Below, piece after piece: positions 37,001 to 48,081 of a stretch of 64,000 bases of DNA; positions within the stretch are counted from its first letter, which is position 1, and the number at the start of each line of letters is the position of its first letter. Source of the stretch: Microcyclospora pomicola. Lineage: Eukaryota; Ascomycota; Dothideomycetes; Capnodiales. The stretch is taken from positions 186,001 through 250,000 of the forward strand of contig NHNY01000027.1 of the NCBI GenBank assembly GCA_002786065.1, read 5' to 3'. Below the pieces are notes generated by a model. The model was not told the origin of the DNA and made no database searches. It saw nothing but the letters and a program-made list of their open reading frames with translations. The position numbers and the translations under genes are program-made.

Positions 37001-38689
37001 CTTCTTTATACACTATCTCTCGCGTGAGCTCAAGAAGTATATTCGTTACTGCCTAGAGTGCCGCAGGAACAAGACGCTTAGACATACGCCCTATAGAGAA
37101 TTGAATCTAATACAGCCTAGGTTAGAGGTCTTCCGCGAAATAACAATGGACTTCGTAATGCCCTTACCGACGACGAAGAAGGGCAAGAATACCTTACTTA
37201 CTACTACTAATAAGATGTCTAAGAAGGTCGCGCTTATTACGGGTAGAGACGACTAGAGCGCTGAACAATAGGCTGAACGTTGGCTCGTCAAACTTCAGAA
37301 GATAGATTGGCCTATACCCGCAGTCCTTATCTGCGACCGAGACCCGCGCTTCCTCTCCGGATTCTAGGCGAAGGTCCTAAAGCTCCTTAATGTCCGTATA
37401 CTTGCTACTACTGCATACTATCTACAGACGGACGGTCAGTCGGAACGAACGAATTAGACGGTAGAAATAGCTATGCGATACTTCGTAACAGGCTCGCCGG
37501 ACCGCGACTAGAGTGAATGTCTGCCTACGCTGCAGTCTATTCTAAACAACTCTCGCAGCGCGACTACTAGCTATACCCCTAACGAGGCTATCATAGGATT
37601 CAAGACTAACCTTGACTTATTGAATGTCCTAGACTTACTTCTAGAGCAAGACCACGCCGCGGTACGAGCCACGATCAGACGCGAGATCTAGGATGCTATC
37701 GCTATAGCTAACGTGTTTATAAAAGAAAGGTACGATAGCAAGCACAAGCTACTGTCCCTCCGCCTAGGAGATATAGTGTTCCTCCGCCTGCACCACGGGT
37801 ACAAGTCAGTCGGAGATATGCTAGCTAAGCTTAGCTATTAGCGAGAAGGCCCTTTTAAGGTGCTCGCTAAGGTCGGCAGCCTCGCCTACCGATTAGAGCT
37901 CCTAGCTGCGTACAAGATCCACCTAGTAGTGTCTATCGCCTAGATCGAACTAGCGCCGAAGGGAGATGATCCTTTTAGAAGGACAGCCGGCTACGAGCTA
38001 GGTCCGATCGCCGTTACAAACGATGATCCTATAGACTAGTACGAAATCGAACGACTAGTCGCGAAAAGAATCACTACTAGGAAAGGAGCGACAGTTACCT
38101 AATATCGTGTGAAGTAGAAGGGTTAGAACAACCTCTACAACGCCTAGTATAACGAGGATGATCTTAGCAACGCTAGGGACCTAATCGACGACTATAAACG
38201 CTAACACCCTAATAATGGAGGATTCCGTCGCCTAAAGACGCGCTGTCTAGGCGCGAAGGCGGGCGCCTCACACCCTTAGGGGTTGTGAATCTTCCTCTAG
38301 GACGCGGATCATTTTTCGGAAGCATGTTTTTTAGCAGGACAGGACTAAGTTAGCATCAGTATTCTTTAAAGCATGCCCGCAACCTTTTGTGTAGCCGTTT
38401 GATCTTAAGGAGTCGTGTTGCTTTCTAGCATGTGACAAGCCGTTGTTTGTTTACGATTGTCGCGACACCTCCGCAGCAGTAGCGACACCATTTGTTTTTT
38501 CGTGTCCGTACTACACAACACATCTACCAAACTTCATAAACCTTTATATCTACACAATCACACCCTACTACAAGCATACTAACCTAGTTTGTCCTCTAAG
38601 CATATTCCCTCCTTAGTTAAACACGTCCTTGTTACGTTAACCGCGGTGCACGACACCCTAGGAGCACATAAATAAGAGCTTCGAGCTTG

Positions 38690-41600
38690 GATTCGTCTCC
38701 CTATAGCAGCGTCTTCTCCTTAAGCACTAAGAACTGCTTTTTCCCTAATTTGAAAACCTTCCTACGGACCTCTAGTAGGTCTCTAACTGCCCTCTAGCGC
38801 AACTTGTACTAGCTAACCTATAGAAGGGGTAGTACCGTAACGAGTTTTACTAACTCCTTAACGCATTTGTTACCGGCACGCACGTAGGTGACATCGCGAG
38901 CTACATCTTTTTCTGCTAACCCTACCTCCGCGGTAGGGACATCGTCGAAAGACTCCGTTAGAGCGGCTACACCTCCCTTTTCTATCTGCCGGGCATAAGG
39001 CAGATCCGCGGCATTCGTTATTACTTATAGGTCGACGAAGAAGCTTTCCGATTGTTAGTCGGCGACTGAACACGTTCCCCTAATTACGCACTATTACACT
39101 TTACTCCTAATTTAGAAGTCCCTCCTCTGCTAGCTACTTCTCTTAGAACAGCGACACTAGCGGCTCGCAAGGTGAATTACCAGGTTGTGGGCACCGTCCT
39201 CTTATAAGAGCCTGCCCCTATCGAGGACACCTATCCGCTATTACCTACAACGGCGCAACTCCCCTCCTCTACCCTACTACCTGTCTCCGAACAAAATCTT
39301 ACGGCACATAACGCCGCTTCGCGACTCCGATACAGCCCTAGTTACGAGAAGATCGTTCGTAAGCTGGCCGAGGAGTCCGATACTTCATACTCCGACCTAG
39401 GTCAACTATTTGTCCCTCTAGCGTCAAAGCGGGAAACCCTAGCGCTCGAGCGGACAGCCTTCTAGAAGGGAACGAGGTTCCTTATCGAAGGTTAAGCTAA
39501 GGTCCTTCGAGAACAAGACGTTACCTTCCTAGCCTACGAACTACCCTACGAGATCGCGTGGACTTCTAAGTAGCTAGTAGCTCTCCTACTTGCTGTTAAC
39601 TTAGATAAAGAGTAGGCCTTTAACGACTTCCGACTCCTGCTTGCAGCACTTACGTACTGTAACAAAGAGTCCTAGGCTTTGACTGTCTAGTTGTTCTCCG
39701 TCGACGCGCCTGTACGTTTAGGACATAATCTTTTCACTAACCTTTAGATTGCAAACTACAACTAGTCCTACGACATTCCTAAAAAGCTCCAGTTCCGCTA
39801 CGAAGCTACTAAGCCTCCGGAAGGAGTCTAATACGCTACGAAGTGCGACCCGCGCGCTTAGATAGACTTCGCGCCTACTAACGCCGACCTGAACATACAA
39901 GACTCGCCCGAAAGCTCGCCCTCCGACGACCACGTCCTGGCCTATCTAACTGGTTTCTCGAAAAGGCAGGAAAAGTTCTTCGAAAAGCACAGCTGCTTAT
40001 TCCCTAGACAGTCGCTCTCTAACAACCTTCCTAGCACTTTACGTTAGGGGCACGAATCCGCCTTAGTCTTATTCTTCGCCGCAAACCTCGTATACTATTA
40101 GAAACGCCAGGTTTTCGTTAAGGATCTTAATCTTTTATTTAGCAACCGTCTTATACGGAGGATCACTTCCTACATCTTCTATAACGACGACACTATTCAA
40201 AGCAGCTGCTAAATCTTAAACAGCCTCTTACGCGCGTATTGTTTAGCAAACTTCCGTGACCTTAACACCGTGAAATTCGTTAGTCGGGGTTCTATTGTAC
40301 AGGACAGCCTAAACGTCGAACTCGCTGACGTATTTGACTACGACACCTAGAACAAATTCACTACCAAAGTGGAGCTCTTACGTAACACCATTAACGCTTA
40401 CATACTCAAATTGAACCTCGAGCAGGAAGCGAAGGAGCGTTCTGCCCCTGTCTAGGATTCCACTACAGGTCAACACGAATCCCGCGCTAGTATAGACACG
40501 GAGCCTGACCTCCCTACTACATAGAACGACGCCCCGAAAGAGAACGAGTCCGACTCGAGAAGTAAGACCGCTAACACTCCGGAACCTGCCCCGACTGCGC
40601 ACTTCGACTCTACCCTCCGCACACTTAGCTAACTAGTGCGAGCAGGAGTCGCCCTTCTAAAAGAGACCCTCGAAGAGGCAGCGATCCGCGCTAGAGAGCA
40701 AGGTCTCTACATTTCTGAGTTCAAGCACCTAGTGTGTTAGAAGGAGTCCGATTAAGTCCTTTCCATTTACGAGGACGTGGTTTGCGACCTCTCGCTTTTC
40801 CGCTCAACTTCTAACTTCGCGATTGAGTCCGCTGATCTTCGCTCTATTAAGCGTTGCGAAGAAAAGTACACCGACTTGCGCACTGGTTACCTAATCATCA
40901 CTACCCTCGTTTAATTACTCGTAGAAATCATTTACCTAATTCTCCTGCAAACCTACGGCTTTACCTTACGCGAACTAGTCCTATAAGCTCGTTCTTACGG
41001 TCTCGCTACACGAAACCTTGTTAACGGACTTGTCGACTTCTACAACCTCTAGCCCCAACACTTAGAGGCCGCCCTTAACGTTACTATAAACCTGCATAAC
41101 AACCCTATTCAAGCACAACTAGTCACTACAATAGCTAGCGGCGGAATAGCACACCCCCGTACGTAAGGACACTATAAGCCCTTCTATAAGCTATAGACAC
41201 CTAGCGCGAAGACCGCCTCTACGGAGGTTAAGCTAGCATCGTATTCCGAGATAGACATAAAGCGGACCGCGCATCTCCTTATGTACACGACTATTTGCTA
41301 GCTACTATCTTTCCTCCTAAATAGAGAACAACTCCCGCCTTCCGGAGTCATACTAATAGATATGTATGTTAGACGACTTACTAAGCTTTGCTATCGCTTC
41401 AATGTCATTAGCAAGCAGCACCTTAGCAAGTACTAGGGTAGAGATTTCACAAGCTAGGGTTTTCCGTACCCTGCTCGCAGACAATTAGGACTACTAGCGG
41501 TCGTAAAAGTCAAAGGAACTTAGTACCTAATAAAGATATACTAAGCATACTCCCTTATAGGGGAGGCACAGATCAAACACCTCTTCCGTAATAAGCCTGC

Positions 41601-42950
41601 TAAGCTAGACTAAACCGAGAAAGACGCTTCAAGCTCCTTCCCTTAGACCTCTCCTAACTCGTAGGAGAGGTATACCTATAACAGCTACATACAGAAAGTC
41701 CCTAACAGCGAGATATACGGCGCGGACCTCGATAATCCTATTATGTAGAACCTCGTCACTTACCTAGCGACAGTAGATATGGACCGGGTTTCCGACAAGT
41801 TTTACGACTTTATGCTCGACACTGATAGACAGATCCCTGATGACGTCCGATAGGCTATCGTTTAACAGGACGTTACATCTAACCCGCCGCAACCCCTTAT
41901 CGTTAAGGACATTAACTGGAGTTAGCTTAGCAGTCGCCACATTAACCTGATTCAGAACCCGCTCGACCCGGATGTCTACCCGACCTTGTGCTACACATAC
42001 CCTTCTGAAGTCGAGTTCCCATCGCTAAAGCGACCCTCTGCTAAGCGAACCTTCGCGAGACGAGCCTCCACAGCACTAGACAACTCCGATACAGACATGC
42101 CGGACGTCGAGGAGATCCTCCTGCCTAAACGGAGCGCCTGTAGCATTCCTAAGGAGATGTCGGACCGTAGCTGGACAGTGACCAACGTAAGGGACTCTAA
42201 CGCACTCTAGGCAGTCAACACTACGGCATAGGTCTTATTCTATGCTCTACTGTCTAGCGTATCATACATACAACGCACTACTAAGCTCCTCTGCGCGATA
42301 GCCGATAGACGCGACAGGGAGTCCTCCGCCCCTCTCTGCAAGATTGCAGACCGATTAGACGGTTCCGCAGCCGCGAGTCTTAATGCAGCTATAGTAGCAC
42401 GAGACACCGCCTCCCGCTTTATAAGGAACCTTATCAGGGACTGTACTAAGGAACTCCCTGCACGACCCCTGCCTATCTCCGCAGAAACCTATAGGACCTT
42501 AGGCATATAGAATGCAAAGAAGGACCTCTTATAGCAAGCACTAGACAACGGCAAGAAGACCAAATCCCTCGTGCCTCTAAATCAGTTCTAGAAGCTCCTG
42601 CCGCCTTTGCTGCCGTCGTCTGCCAAGCCCTCTAACGACGCTAAGGACTCCTACATAGCGGAATTAGACTCTAGCATAACGACACCTACGTTACTAACTA
42701 TCTAGCTCGGCGAGCCTACGTACTTAGAGAGCCGATCCAGTGCCCGTAAGCGCCGCTAAGCGCCCGAAGACCTGTTCTCACCTCCGGAATTCTACTCGTT
42801 GGACTCTTCACTAGAACCTCTGACCAAAGGCGTCGCCCGACTGAAGGTCAAGCCTAGCACTACCCCGCGAAAGATTCCCCTACCTATCTTCGGCCTACCG
42901 AAGAGGAACGTTTCGTCCCTAACGCTAAGCGCGACTCCATCCAAGGCATA
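38690..42950 (+). other. Additional coding-like region of the Gypsy element after integrase
   Basis: Plus-strand sequence here keeps codon-like structure and reads as charged, Ser/Thr- and Asp/Glu-rich protein in short open stretches (for example 41986-42210), separated from integrase by about 0.45 kb. No domain is recognised. It lies inside the LTRs, so it belongs to the element or was captured by it. It is broken like the rest of the element. Confidence 0.55.
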
Positions 42951-43222
42951 AACGCGCGCAAACTTCCTTAATTAAGCAAACCCGTTCGCAACGCCGGTTA
43001 AAGGGAAGTCCTCTGCTAGACGCCGCGCTACGACACTACAAACAGGTAACAAAAAGCGCCGACGGACTTCGCCGGCCGGTTAACAGTCCTAATCATCATT
43101 AGGATACCCTTTTCTACAATCCCGATTCCCCTCTTTCCTAACGATGTCTAACTACACATCCGCTACTCGAAGGTTTTTTCCTCTAGTTACTAGGACGGTG
43201 ACTGTTATAGTAGGGGGGGGGT

Positions 43223-43499
43223 TGTTACGACTCGCGACTCCCGCACTAGGGAGCGCGACTCCCTCACTGTCATTAGCGTCCTTTACATAGAGTTTCCTTT
43301 ATAGTTTACAGTATAAGACATACATTCGTCTGCTAAGATCATTTTCTACTAGTAGATTAGTGTGTTTTTGCCTGTCCGACGCCTCTAAGGACTCCTGATT
43401 GTCACCTCCGCTCCTTACAGGACTCCTCCGCCTACTACCGCGCATAGGAGGAGTCCTCTCTACTCGCGGCGTGACTACAGGACTCCCTAGCCCGCGACA
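43223..43499 (+). repeat. 3' LTR of the Gypsy element
   Basis: 277 bp, TG...CA ends, followed by CTAGG. Preceded by a G-rich run at about 43,213-43,221 that may be the polypurine tract. Confidence 0.94.
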
Positions 43500-44454
43500 C
43501 TAGGCTTCAAAAAGGTGCAGCTACTAGTAGTAAATGCCGCATTACGACCTCTGTTGCAACGCGCTGTGTCTATTACACTTAAAGACACTCGCAGCGCTAC
43601 TCGTCCACAACTAGCGCCTGTCCGTCTAGCTGCTATTAAGGTGAAAACGAATATATCTATCTACACGTAGACCGTCACTATTAAGCAGCAGAAGCGTACG
43701 GTGCCACTATAGCACTACTACGAGTACGAGTTAGTCTACGAGTGTACAGACGGCTTTATAGACCACTTCCTTATTAATACTCTTAAAGGCCAGCTAGTAG
43801 TTAACTGGTTGCTACTGCGCGTTGCTAACGATTAATTACAAGATCCTTTTAACTATCTAAACTATCGTAACTACTACTTTATTAGTGGCTAGACAGAGGA
43901 TACTAACGCTCCGAAAAGGCTCTCGCATAAGGATAGACCCGTAGATAATCTACTCGCAGTGTTAATCCCCTTTTACAAAGGCAGTACTTGTACGTACGAT
44001 GTTAAGATCTTGTTCGAGCTTAACACTCTAAAAGCAGTCAAAGCATTAGCTGCTACAAAGAAGCTAGCACGCAAGCGTGCTACGAGTGTAGAAAGTCTGC
44101 CGTCGCTCGAGCTGCCTACACGTCTAAGCACTCGTAATAGCGTAATAGCAAGCATTAAACCTATACGTCTAGTTGTTAAGCAAGAGATTAAGAAGGAGCC
44201 TTAGAGAGCATACTCGCTAGCTACTCGCACTGCGGATATCGATACCGTAGATCTCACTAGATCTCCTTTGCGTCCGGACCCTCTGCCCCTTCGACGCGAG
44301 CTCGAGGATCAACTTAACGAGTATAAGAGATTGATCGTGCGCTACGCACTCGTAGACGCAAGGGCTAGGTTAGTAGCAACGAAGACGATAGCGTTAGCGC
44401 AAGTAGACCGCGAGTGTGCGGATGTCTCTGTAGAGGGTGCCGATAAATCAGACA

Positions 44455-44531
44455 CTCTGCTATCAGACCCTCTACAATCAGACCTTCTATAAGACCTTCT
44501 ATAAGACCTTCTATAACAAGACCTTCTATAG
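44455..44531. repeat. Short tandem repeat, unit about 12 bp
   Basis: AGACCTTCTATA repeats several times with small variations, preceded by related CAGACCCTCTA copies. Within the DNA transposon's right part. Confidence 0.7.
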
Positions 44532-44869
44532 CAACCTCCGCAGCAACCTCGAAAGCGACGTCGTTTAATTGTAGCTTCCGACAGAGTTACGAGACGAAGC
44601 AATAAAGCCACATAGCTAGATACTAACACACTCGTAGCTGTAGCAAGGTTGTACTCGCGCCTTTAGCAGACGTAGAACCGCCAGAACGAGTAGTTTTACA
44701 CACTCGCAGCTATAATAAGCCTACACTCGAACCTTTAATAGACATAGAACCGCTACTAGAGGCGTGTAAGTAGTGCAATTGCTAACGAAGTTTAATAGTA
44801 AGATCACAGAGAAAGGGAAGATTAGGGACTAAGAACACGTACTCGCAGTACACTTATATAGAAAAAAAA

Positions 44870-45320
44870 CTAAACCATCTCTATATCCTCCTCCTCCTTA
44901 TCACCCTCCTAATCAAACCCTAACAACAGCGACTCCGACAGAAACTCTAAGCTCTTCATAAAGCTATCTAGCAGCTTGCTTAATCTCGTTACCTCTCCCT
45001 CTAAGAACTCTACTCGCTGCTTAAGCGTAGGCGCACTCGCAACTGCTACAGTGCAGCCAGACTTCGCCTTAACCTTATAAAATGCATAGGCTTTATCATC
45101 CTTGTTAGCGAAGACCTTATACTACACTGTATTGCTAGGGCGAGTGCACTACGAGCACGCTTTAGTAGCATCCTTTCCCTTACTAGTCTCTATAATACAG
45201 CTAGCTGTATTATACTTACGAAGGTTGTTTAGAGTAGCTTTCTTGCTACTTGTATTGTTACTTGTGCTGCTAGCGACCTACTTATCCTACGTCTCTTACT
45301 TACAGTACTAAAAATCGCTT
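44870..45320 (-). other. Minus-strand coding-like remnant in the DNA transposon
   Basis: Read on the minus strand this stretch looks like protein: a Lys/Asn/Ser-rich part, a short Cys-containing part, then a leucine-heptad segment (LKQRVEFLEGEVTRLSKLLD) that would form a coiled coil. It is convergent with the transposase at the other end of the element. Function unknown; it may be an accessory protein of the transposon. It is decayed. Confidence 0.4.
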
Positions 45321-45324
45321 GTGT

Positions 45325-45440
45325 TAGTAGTAGTAGGGCGGCGGAAGGCGGTGGTTGCTACTGCTGCTAGTGCTACTAGTGCTGCTAGTGCTGCTAGTAG
45401 TAGTAGTAGTAGAGGTAGTAGTAGTAGTAGTACTACTGCT
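45325..45440. repeat. TAG/CTG-type trinucleotide microsatellite
   Basis: Runs of GTAGTAG, CTGCTAGTGCTAC and GTAGTAGTAGTAGTAG. A second block of TAG repeats lies at about 45,602-45,640. Both are inside the DNA transposon. Confidence 0.8.
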
Positions 45441-45918
45441 ATTGCAGCGAGAGCGAGATTAGCTTGATCTTAAAGCTAGCGGCGAGTCTTGTTACGAGTG
45501 CGAGGGGACTAGGGCGGCGGCGACAGTAGAGTCGTATCGCGACGCGCAAAAATGCGGAAACGAGCTATATCCGTTAGCGAGGGAGAGCGCGAGTCTATAG
45601 CGAGTGTAGTAGTAGTGTAGTAGTAGTAGTAGTGTTTTTAAGATCTAACCGTCTTTGAAAAGCTAGCAGCGAGACCAAGGATATATAGCTGGCTACTGCG
45701 AGTGAAGGTGAGAGTGTCTGACAATCGGATGCTTCAAACAATGAGATATTGAAGCTATTAGCCTATTGTGACAATAGCAAAGACCTACCTTCTTACCTAC
45801 CTTTTAACTGCGCTAGCGAGCTTATTGGCGCGCGAGTGTGAGCGTGAGTAGCTGCGAGAGCCTGCGATTCAATGATAATAACAATAGCAGCAGTGCTGCT
45901 ATTGTGGTGTGAGGTTTT

Positions 45919-45999
45919 GAGGTTGTTGATCAAAAGGATCTCAAAACTCGGATGTAGATGTGGCTGCAATGGCCAACTATAGCCAAGTGGAGCTCCGTC
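45919..45999 (-). repeat. Right terminal inverted repeat of the DNA transposon
   Basis: Reverse complement of the left end. GAAAG follows immediately at 46000-46004, matching 28572-28576. Confidence 0.92.
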
Positions 46000-46210
46000 G
46001 AAAGAGCTGCCCCACACGCATACGACCCCGTGCTTGCCCGCCAGCCTCAACTCTGACGTACTGCGCCAGCAAGCTCTCTCTTTACATGCAGGCAGCCGGC
46101 CAATTTCTTCGACACAACTACATCGTCCTTGTTATCCTCACCACATCGGACCTGACCACTCTTCGCCATACGCTATCGCCTCCGCATACACATCAACTTG
46201 ATACCCAGAC

Positions 46211-47539
46211 ATGGCAGAAGACCCCACTTCGCCCACCAAGGCGGAAGAGTCCATAACGACACGAGAGGAGATGGACTTCGACGACAATGAGCACGAGCAG
46301 GAGACTGGGACTGTCTCTCCTTTGGGCCACGAGACTCCTGTCAAGTCTGGCGCAAAGTCTCCTTCACCCAAACCACGCGTTTCCTTCAGCGAGCAGACAC
46401 AGGAGATCCCACCACAGCAGCCACCCCGGCCAGTAAGTGCACAGCAACAAGCCGAGCATACTCTGATCGAGGCGTTTCCTTCTATCGATCCAAAGGTCAT
46501 CAAAGCTGTACTCATGGCTAGTAACGGTAAAGTCGAGCCAGCATTCAATGCATTGCTAGGCATGACAGACCCCACCTTCCAACCCGAAGAAGCAGCACCT
46601 CCTCAACCTCCCCGGCCCAGCCAGCGCCAGCCAATGAGCCAAATGGAAGCGGATGAAAGGTATGCTCGTCAGCTAGCCGAGCAATACAACAGTGGACAGC
46701 GCTCGCATCAGTACAATCAGCGCGAGCCGGGCCTCCGTGGACCAAACCAGCAGCGTCCGCAATACGACGAGGAGAATGACCGAAGCTTCTTTGACGATGA
46801 TCTTCCCGAAATCGGTCGCAATATTCAGCAAGGATTCCAGGAAACTCAGAAGAAGTTCAACAGCTGGATCAACAACATAAGGAAGAAGATGGATGGTGAG
46901 GATGACGAAGACGATCTCTACACTTCCTCGAACGCTGGGTCCAGGCAGAACACCAGCCAGTGGCCTGGTAGGCAAAACTTTGGACCATCACAAAGCGAGC
47001 AGTTGTACGGAATCCGCAAATCGGCTGAGGCTCAGAGGCGCAGTACCGAAGCGCAGCGATATGATGCGGACCCGCATGAGCTCGGCGATGACGAGTTCGA
47101 GCGACTAGAGATGAGGGACGACGAAGCGCCGCCTGCACAACCGCCAAGAACGTCTAGTCGACAAAAGCCGAACCCAGATCTTTTCAAGTCGCAGCCGAAA
47201 CCACCTCAGAGTGGTCCAGTTGACGAAGTTGACGCCGCCGAACGCTCGAACTCTGGACAGGATTCTGGCAAAGCGAAGAAGTGGCAACCATTGACCTCTG
47301 TTGCACCGAACCCAGAGGAAGACAACGATCCCTTCAGTGTAGGTGACGATGAAGACGAGACAAAGGAGAAGTCCGAAGAAGTCAGGAAGGATGATGCGGA
47401 GCGTCTGAAGGATGCCGCGAGAGGCAGCATCAGTGGTGCCAGTGGTTCGGAGGCCAAAGCACTCGAAGAGAGCGAAAAGAGTGGCAGCGCAGGAACGAGG
47501 AACAAAGAGATGGACAGTCTCCTTTCGGATTCAAAATAG
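46211..47539 (+). CDS. CUE5: CUE-domain ubiquitin-binding adaptor, Cue5 type
   Basis: A 442-aa open frame without introns. Residues about 80-122 form a CUE domain (AEHTLIEAFPSIDPKVIKAV then NGKVEPAFNALLGMTDP), which binds ubiquitin through the FP and LL positions. Residues 190-230 carry RSFFDDDLPEIGRNIQQGF and KKFNSWINNIRKKMDGEDDE, a segment conserved in fungal Cue5 proteins. Near residue 358 the motif KKWQPLTSV fits a WxxL Atg8-interacting motif, at the place expected for Cue5, which delivers ubiquitinated aggregates to autophagosomes. The rest is acidic and Pro/Gln-rich. The gene is divergent from the DHX35-like gene; the transposon block lies between them, ending 211 bp upstream of this ATG. 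Confidence 0.9.
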   Translation: MAEDPTSPTKAEESITTREEMDFDDNEHEQETGTVSPLGHETPVKSGAKSPSPKPRVSFSEQTQEIPPQQPPRPVSAQQQAEHTLIEAFPSIDPKVIKAVLMASNGKVEPAFNALLGMTDPTFQPEEAAPPQPPRPSQRQPMSQMEADERYARQLAEQYNSGQRSHQYNQREPGLRGPNQQRPQYDEENDRSFFDDDLPEIGRNIQQGFQETQKKFNSWINNIRKKMDGEDDEDDLYTSSNAGSRQNTSQWPGRQNFGPSQSEQLYGIRKSAEAQRRSTEAQRYDADPHELGDDEFERLEMRDDEAPPAQPPRTSSRQKPNPDLFKSQPKPPQSGPVDEVDAAERSNSGQDSGKAKKWQPLTSVAPNPEEDNDPFSVGDDEDETKEKSEEVRKDDAERLKDAARGSISGASGSEAKALEESEKSGSAGTRNKEMDSLLSDSK

Positions 47540-48081
47540 CCAATTGAAATCCAAGATTGATTTATGGAGCGGCTCCATAGCAAATGCGAACGAATCCACC
47601 ATCCTTCCAGCCTACTCGCGATAGCAGAGCAAATCCTCCATGACTTTCGGCTCGAACATGTCTGTATATAGGTCCGACGAGACAGAAGACCTCATCTGCG
47701 GTACCGTGCTTACATACTTAGTCAAGCACCGATACGCCTAACTTTGAATGGATTGTATGTCGATGCAGCATGGTACATATATATATGTGTACAAAAGGTT
47801 CCTAGATCTGATATCTATCTCAGATATCCTAATATAGAACTCTCCCCACTTCCACGTGTGCCCCGCTTCGTCACCACATGCCACGAAAGTGGCAGCTCGA
47901 CCCGTAGACCTAGACGCATTCCACGCAGCACAGATAGCATTCACCGTGAGTTGCCAAGCACAATCATGTAGCTCCCATCAACCTCGAAAGTATACCCTCG
48001 AATCCTGAGACTCTAGTCACTCCACCGTTCTTTTCCAATCTTCGAACCTACAGCTTCGCCAGCTACGTCTTTCCCGCCGAC
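47540..48081. other. Intergenic, no supported gene
   Basis: Contains a TATATATATG stretch at about 47,778-47,787, and the promoter of the MGNCC gene. No coding evidence. Confidence 0.45.

Larger units (their letters stand above)
30784..43499 (+). mobile_element. Ty3/Gypsy chromovirus-type LTR retrotransposon, decayed
   Basis: A 12.7 kb element with 277-bp LTRs (TGTTACGAC...GCGACA), flanked by CTAGG at 30779-30783 and 43500-43504. Parts on the plus strand: gag-like region about 31.3-33.8 kb; retropepsin/linker region about 34.1-34.8 kb; reverse transcriptase about 35.1-35.9 kb; RNase H about 36.0-36.6 kb (an intact stretch includes FTDHHAVVGL and YRPGQIYLVPDALSRL); integrase about 36.9-38.0 kb; and a chromodomain-like tail about 38.03-38.2 kb. 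The RT-RH-IN order shows Ty3/Gypsy, and the chromodomain suggests a chromovirus. A further 4.2 kb of coding-like sequence follows, of unknown product. A G-run just before the 3' LTR may be the polypurine tract. The coding regions are broken many times (dozens). The LTRs differ at 8 positions, all transitions, so the insertion is fairly recent but RIP-like change prevents dating. Confidence 0.9.
28577..45999 (+). mobile_element. DNA transposon with integrase-core (rve) transposase, interrupted by a Gypsy element
   Basis: The 81-bp ends at 28577-28657 and 45919-45999 are inverted repeats (GACGGAGCTC... at each outer end, 3 mismatches). They are flanked by GAAAG at 28572-28576 and 46000-46004, a 5-bp target duplication. 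Removing the nested Gypsy element and its duplicated target leaves about 4.7 kb. The left part (about 28.7-30.1 kb, +) encodes a helix-turn-helix segment (YAEILQQIKDQYDVSITLRT) and then an integrase catalytic core (AAIDVYSRFVI and RIPLQIRTDRGGKT, about 29.45-29.61 kb). It is interrupted by several stop codons, so it is probably inactive. The right part holds separate coding-like sequence, one part apparently on the minus strand. Superfamily is uncertain: an IS3EU- or Ginger-like integrase-type transposon is likeliest. The insertion lies between divergent host genes. Confidence 0.85.

Noticed and set aside
30784-43499. Dating the Gypsy insertion from LTR divergence
   Set aside because: All eight LTR differences are transitions consistent with RIP-type change, so a neutral clock does not apply.
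45325-45640. CRISPR-like or regulatory repeat array
   Set aside because: The repeats are simple trinucleotide runs without spacers, inside a eukaryotic transposon.
45793-46050. Minus-strand 85-codon frame across the right end of the transposon
   Set aside because: It is the inverted-repeat copy of the left-end sequence plus flanking DNA, not a gene.
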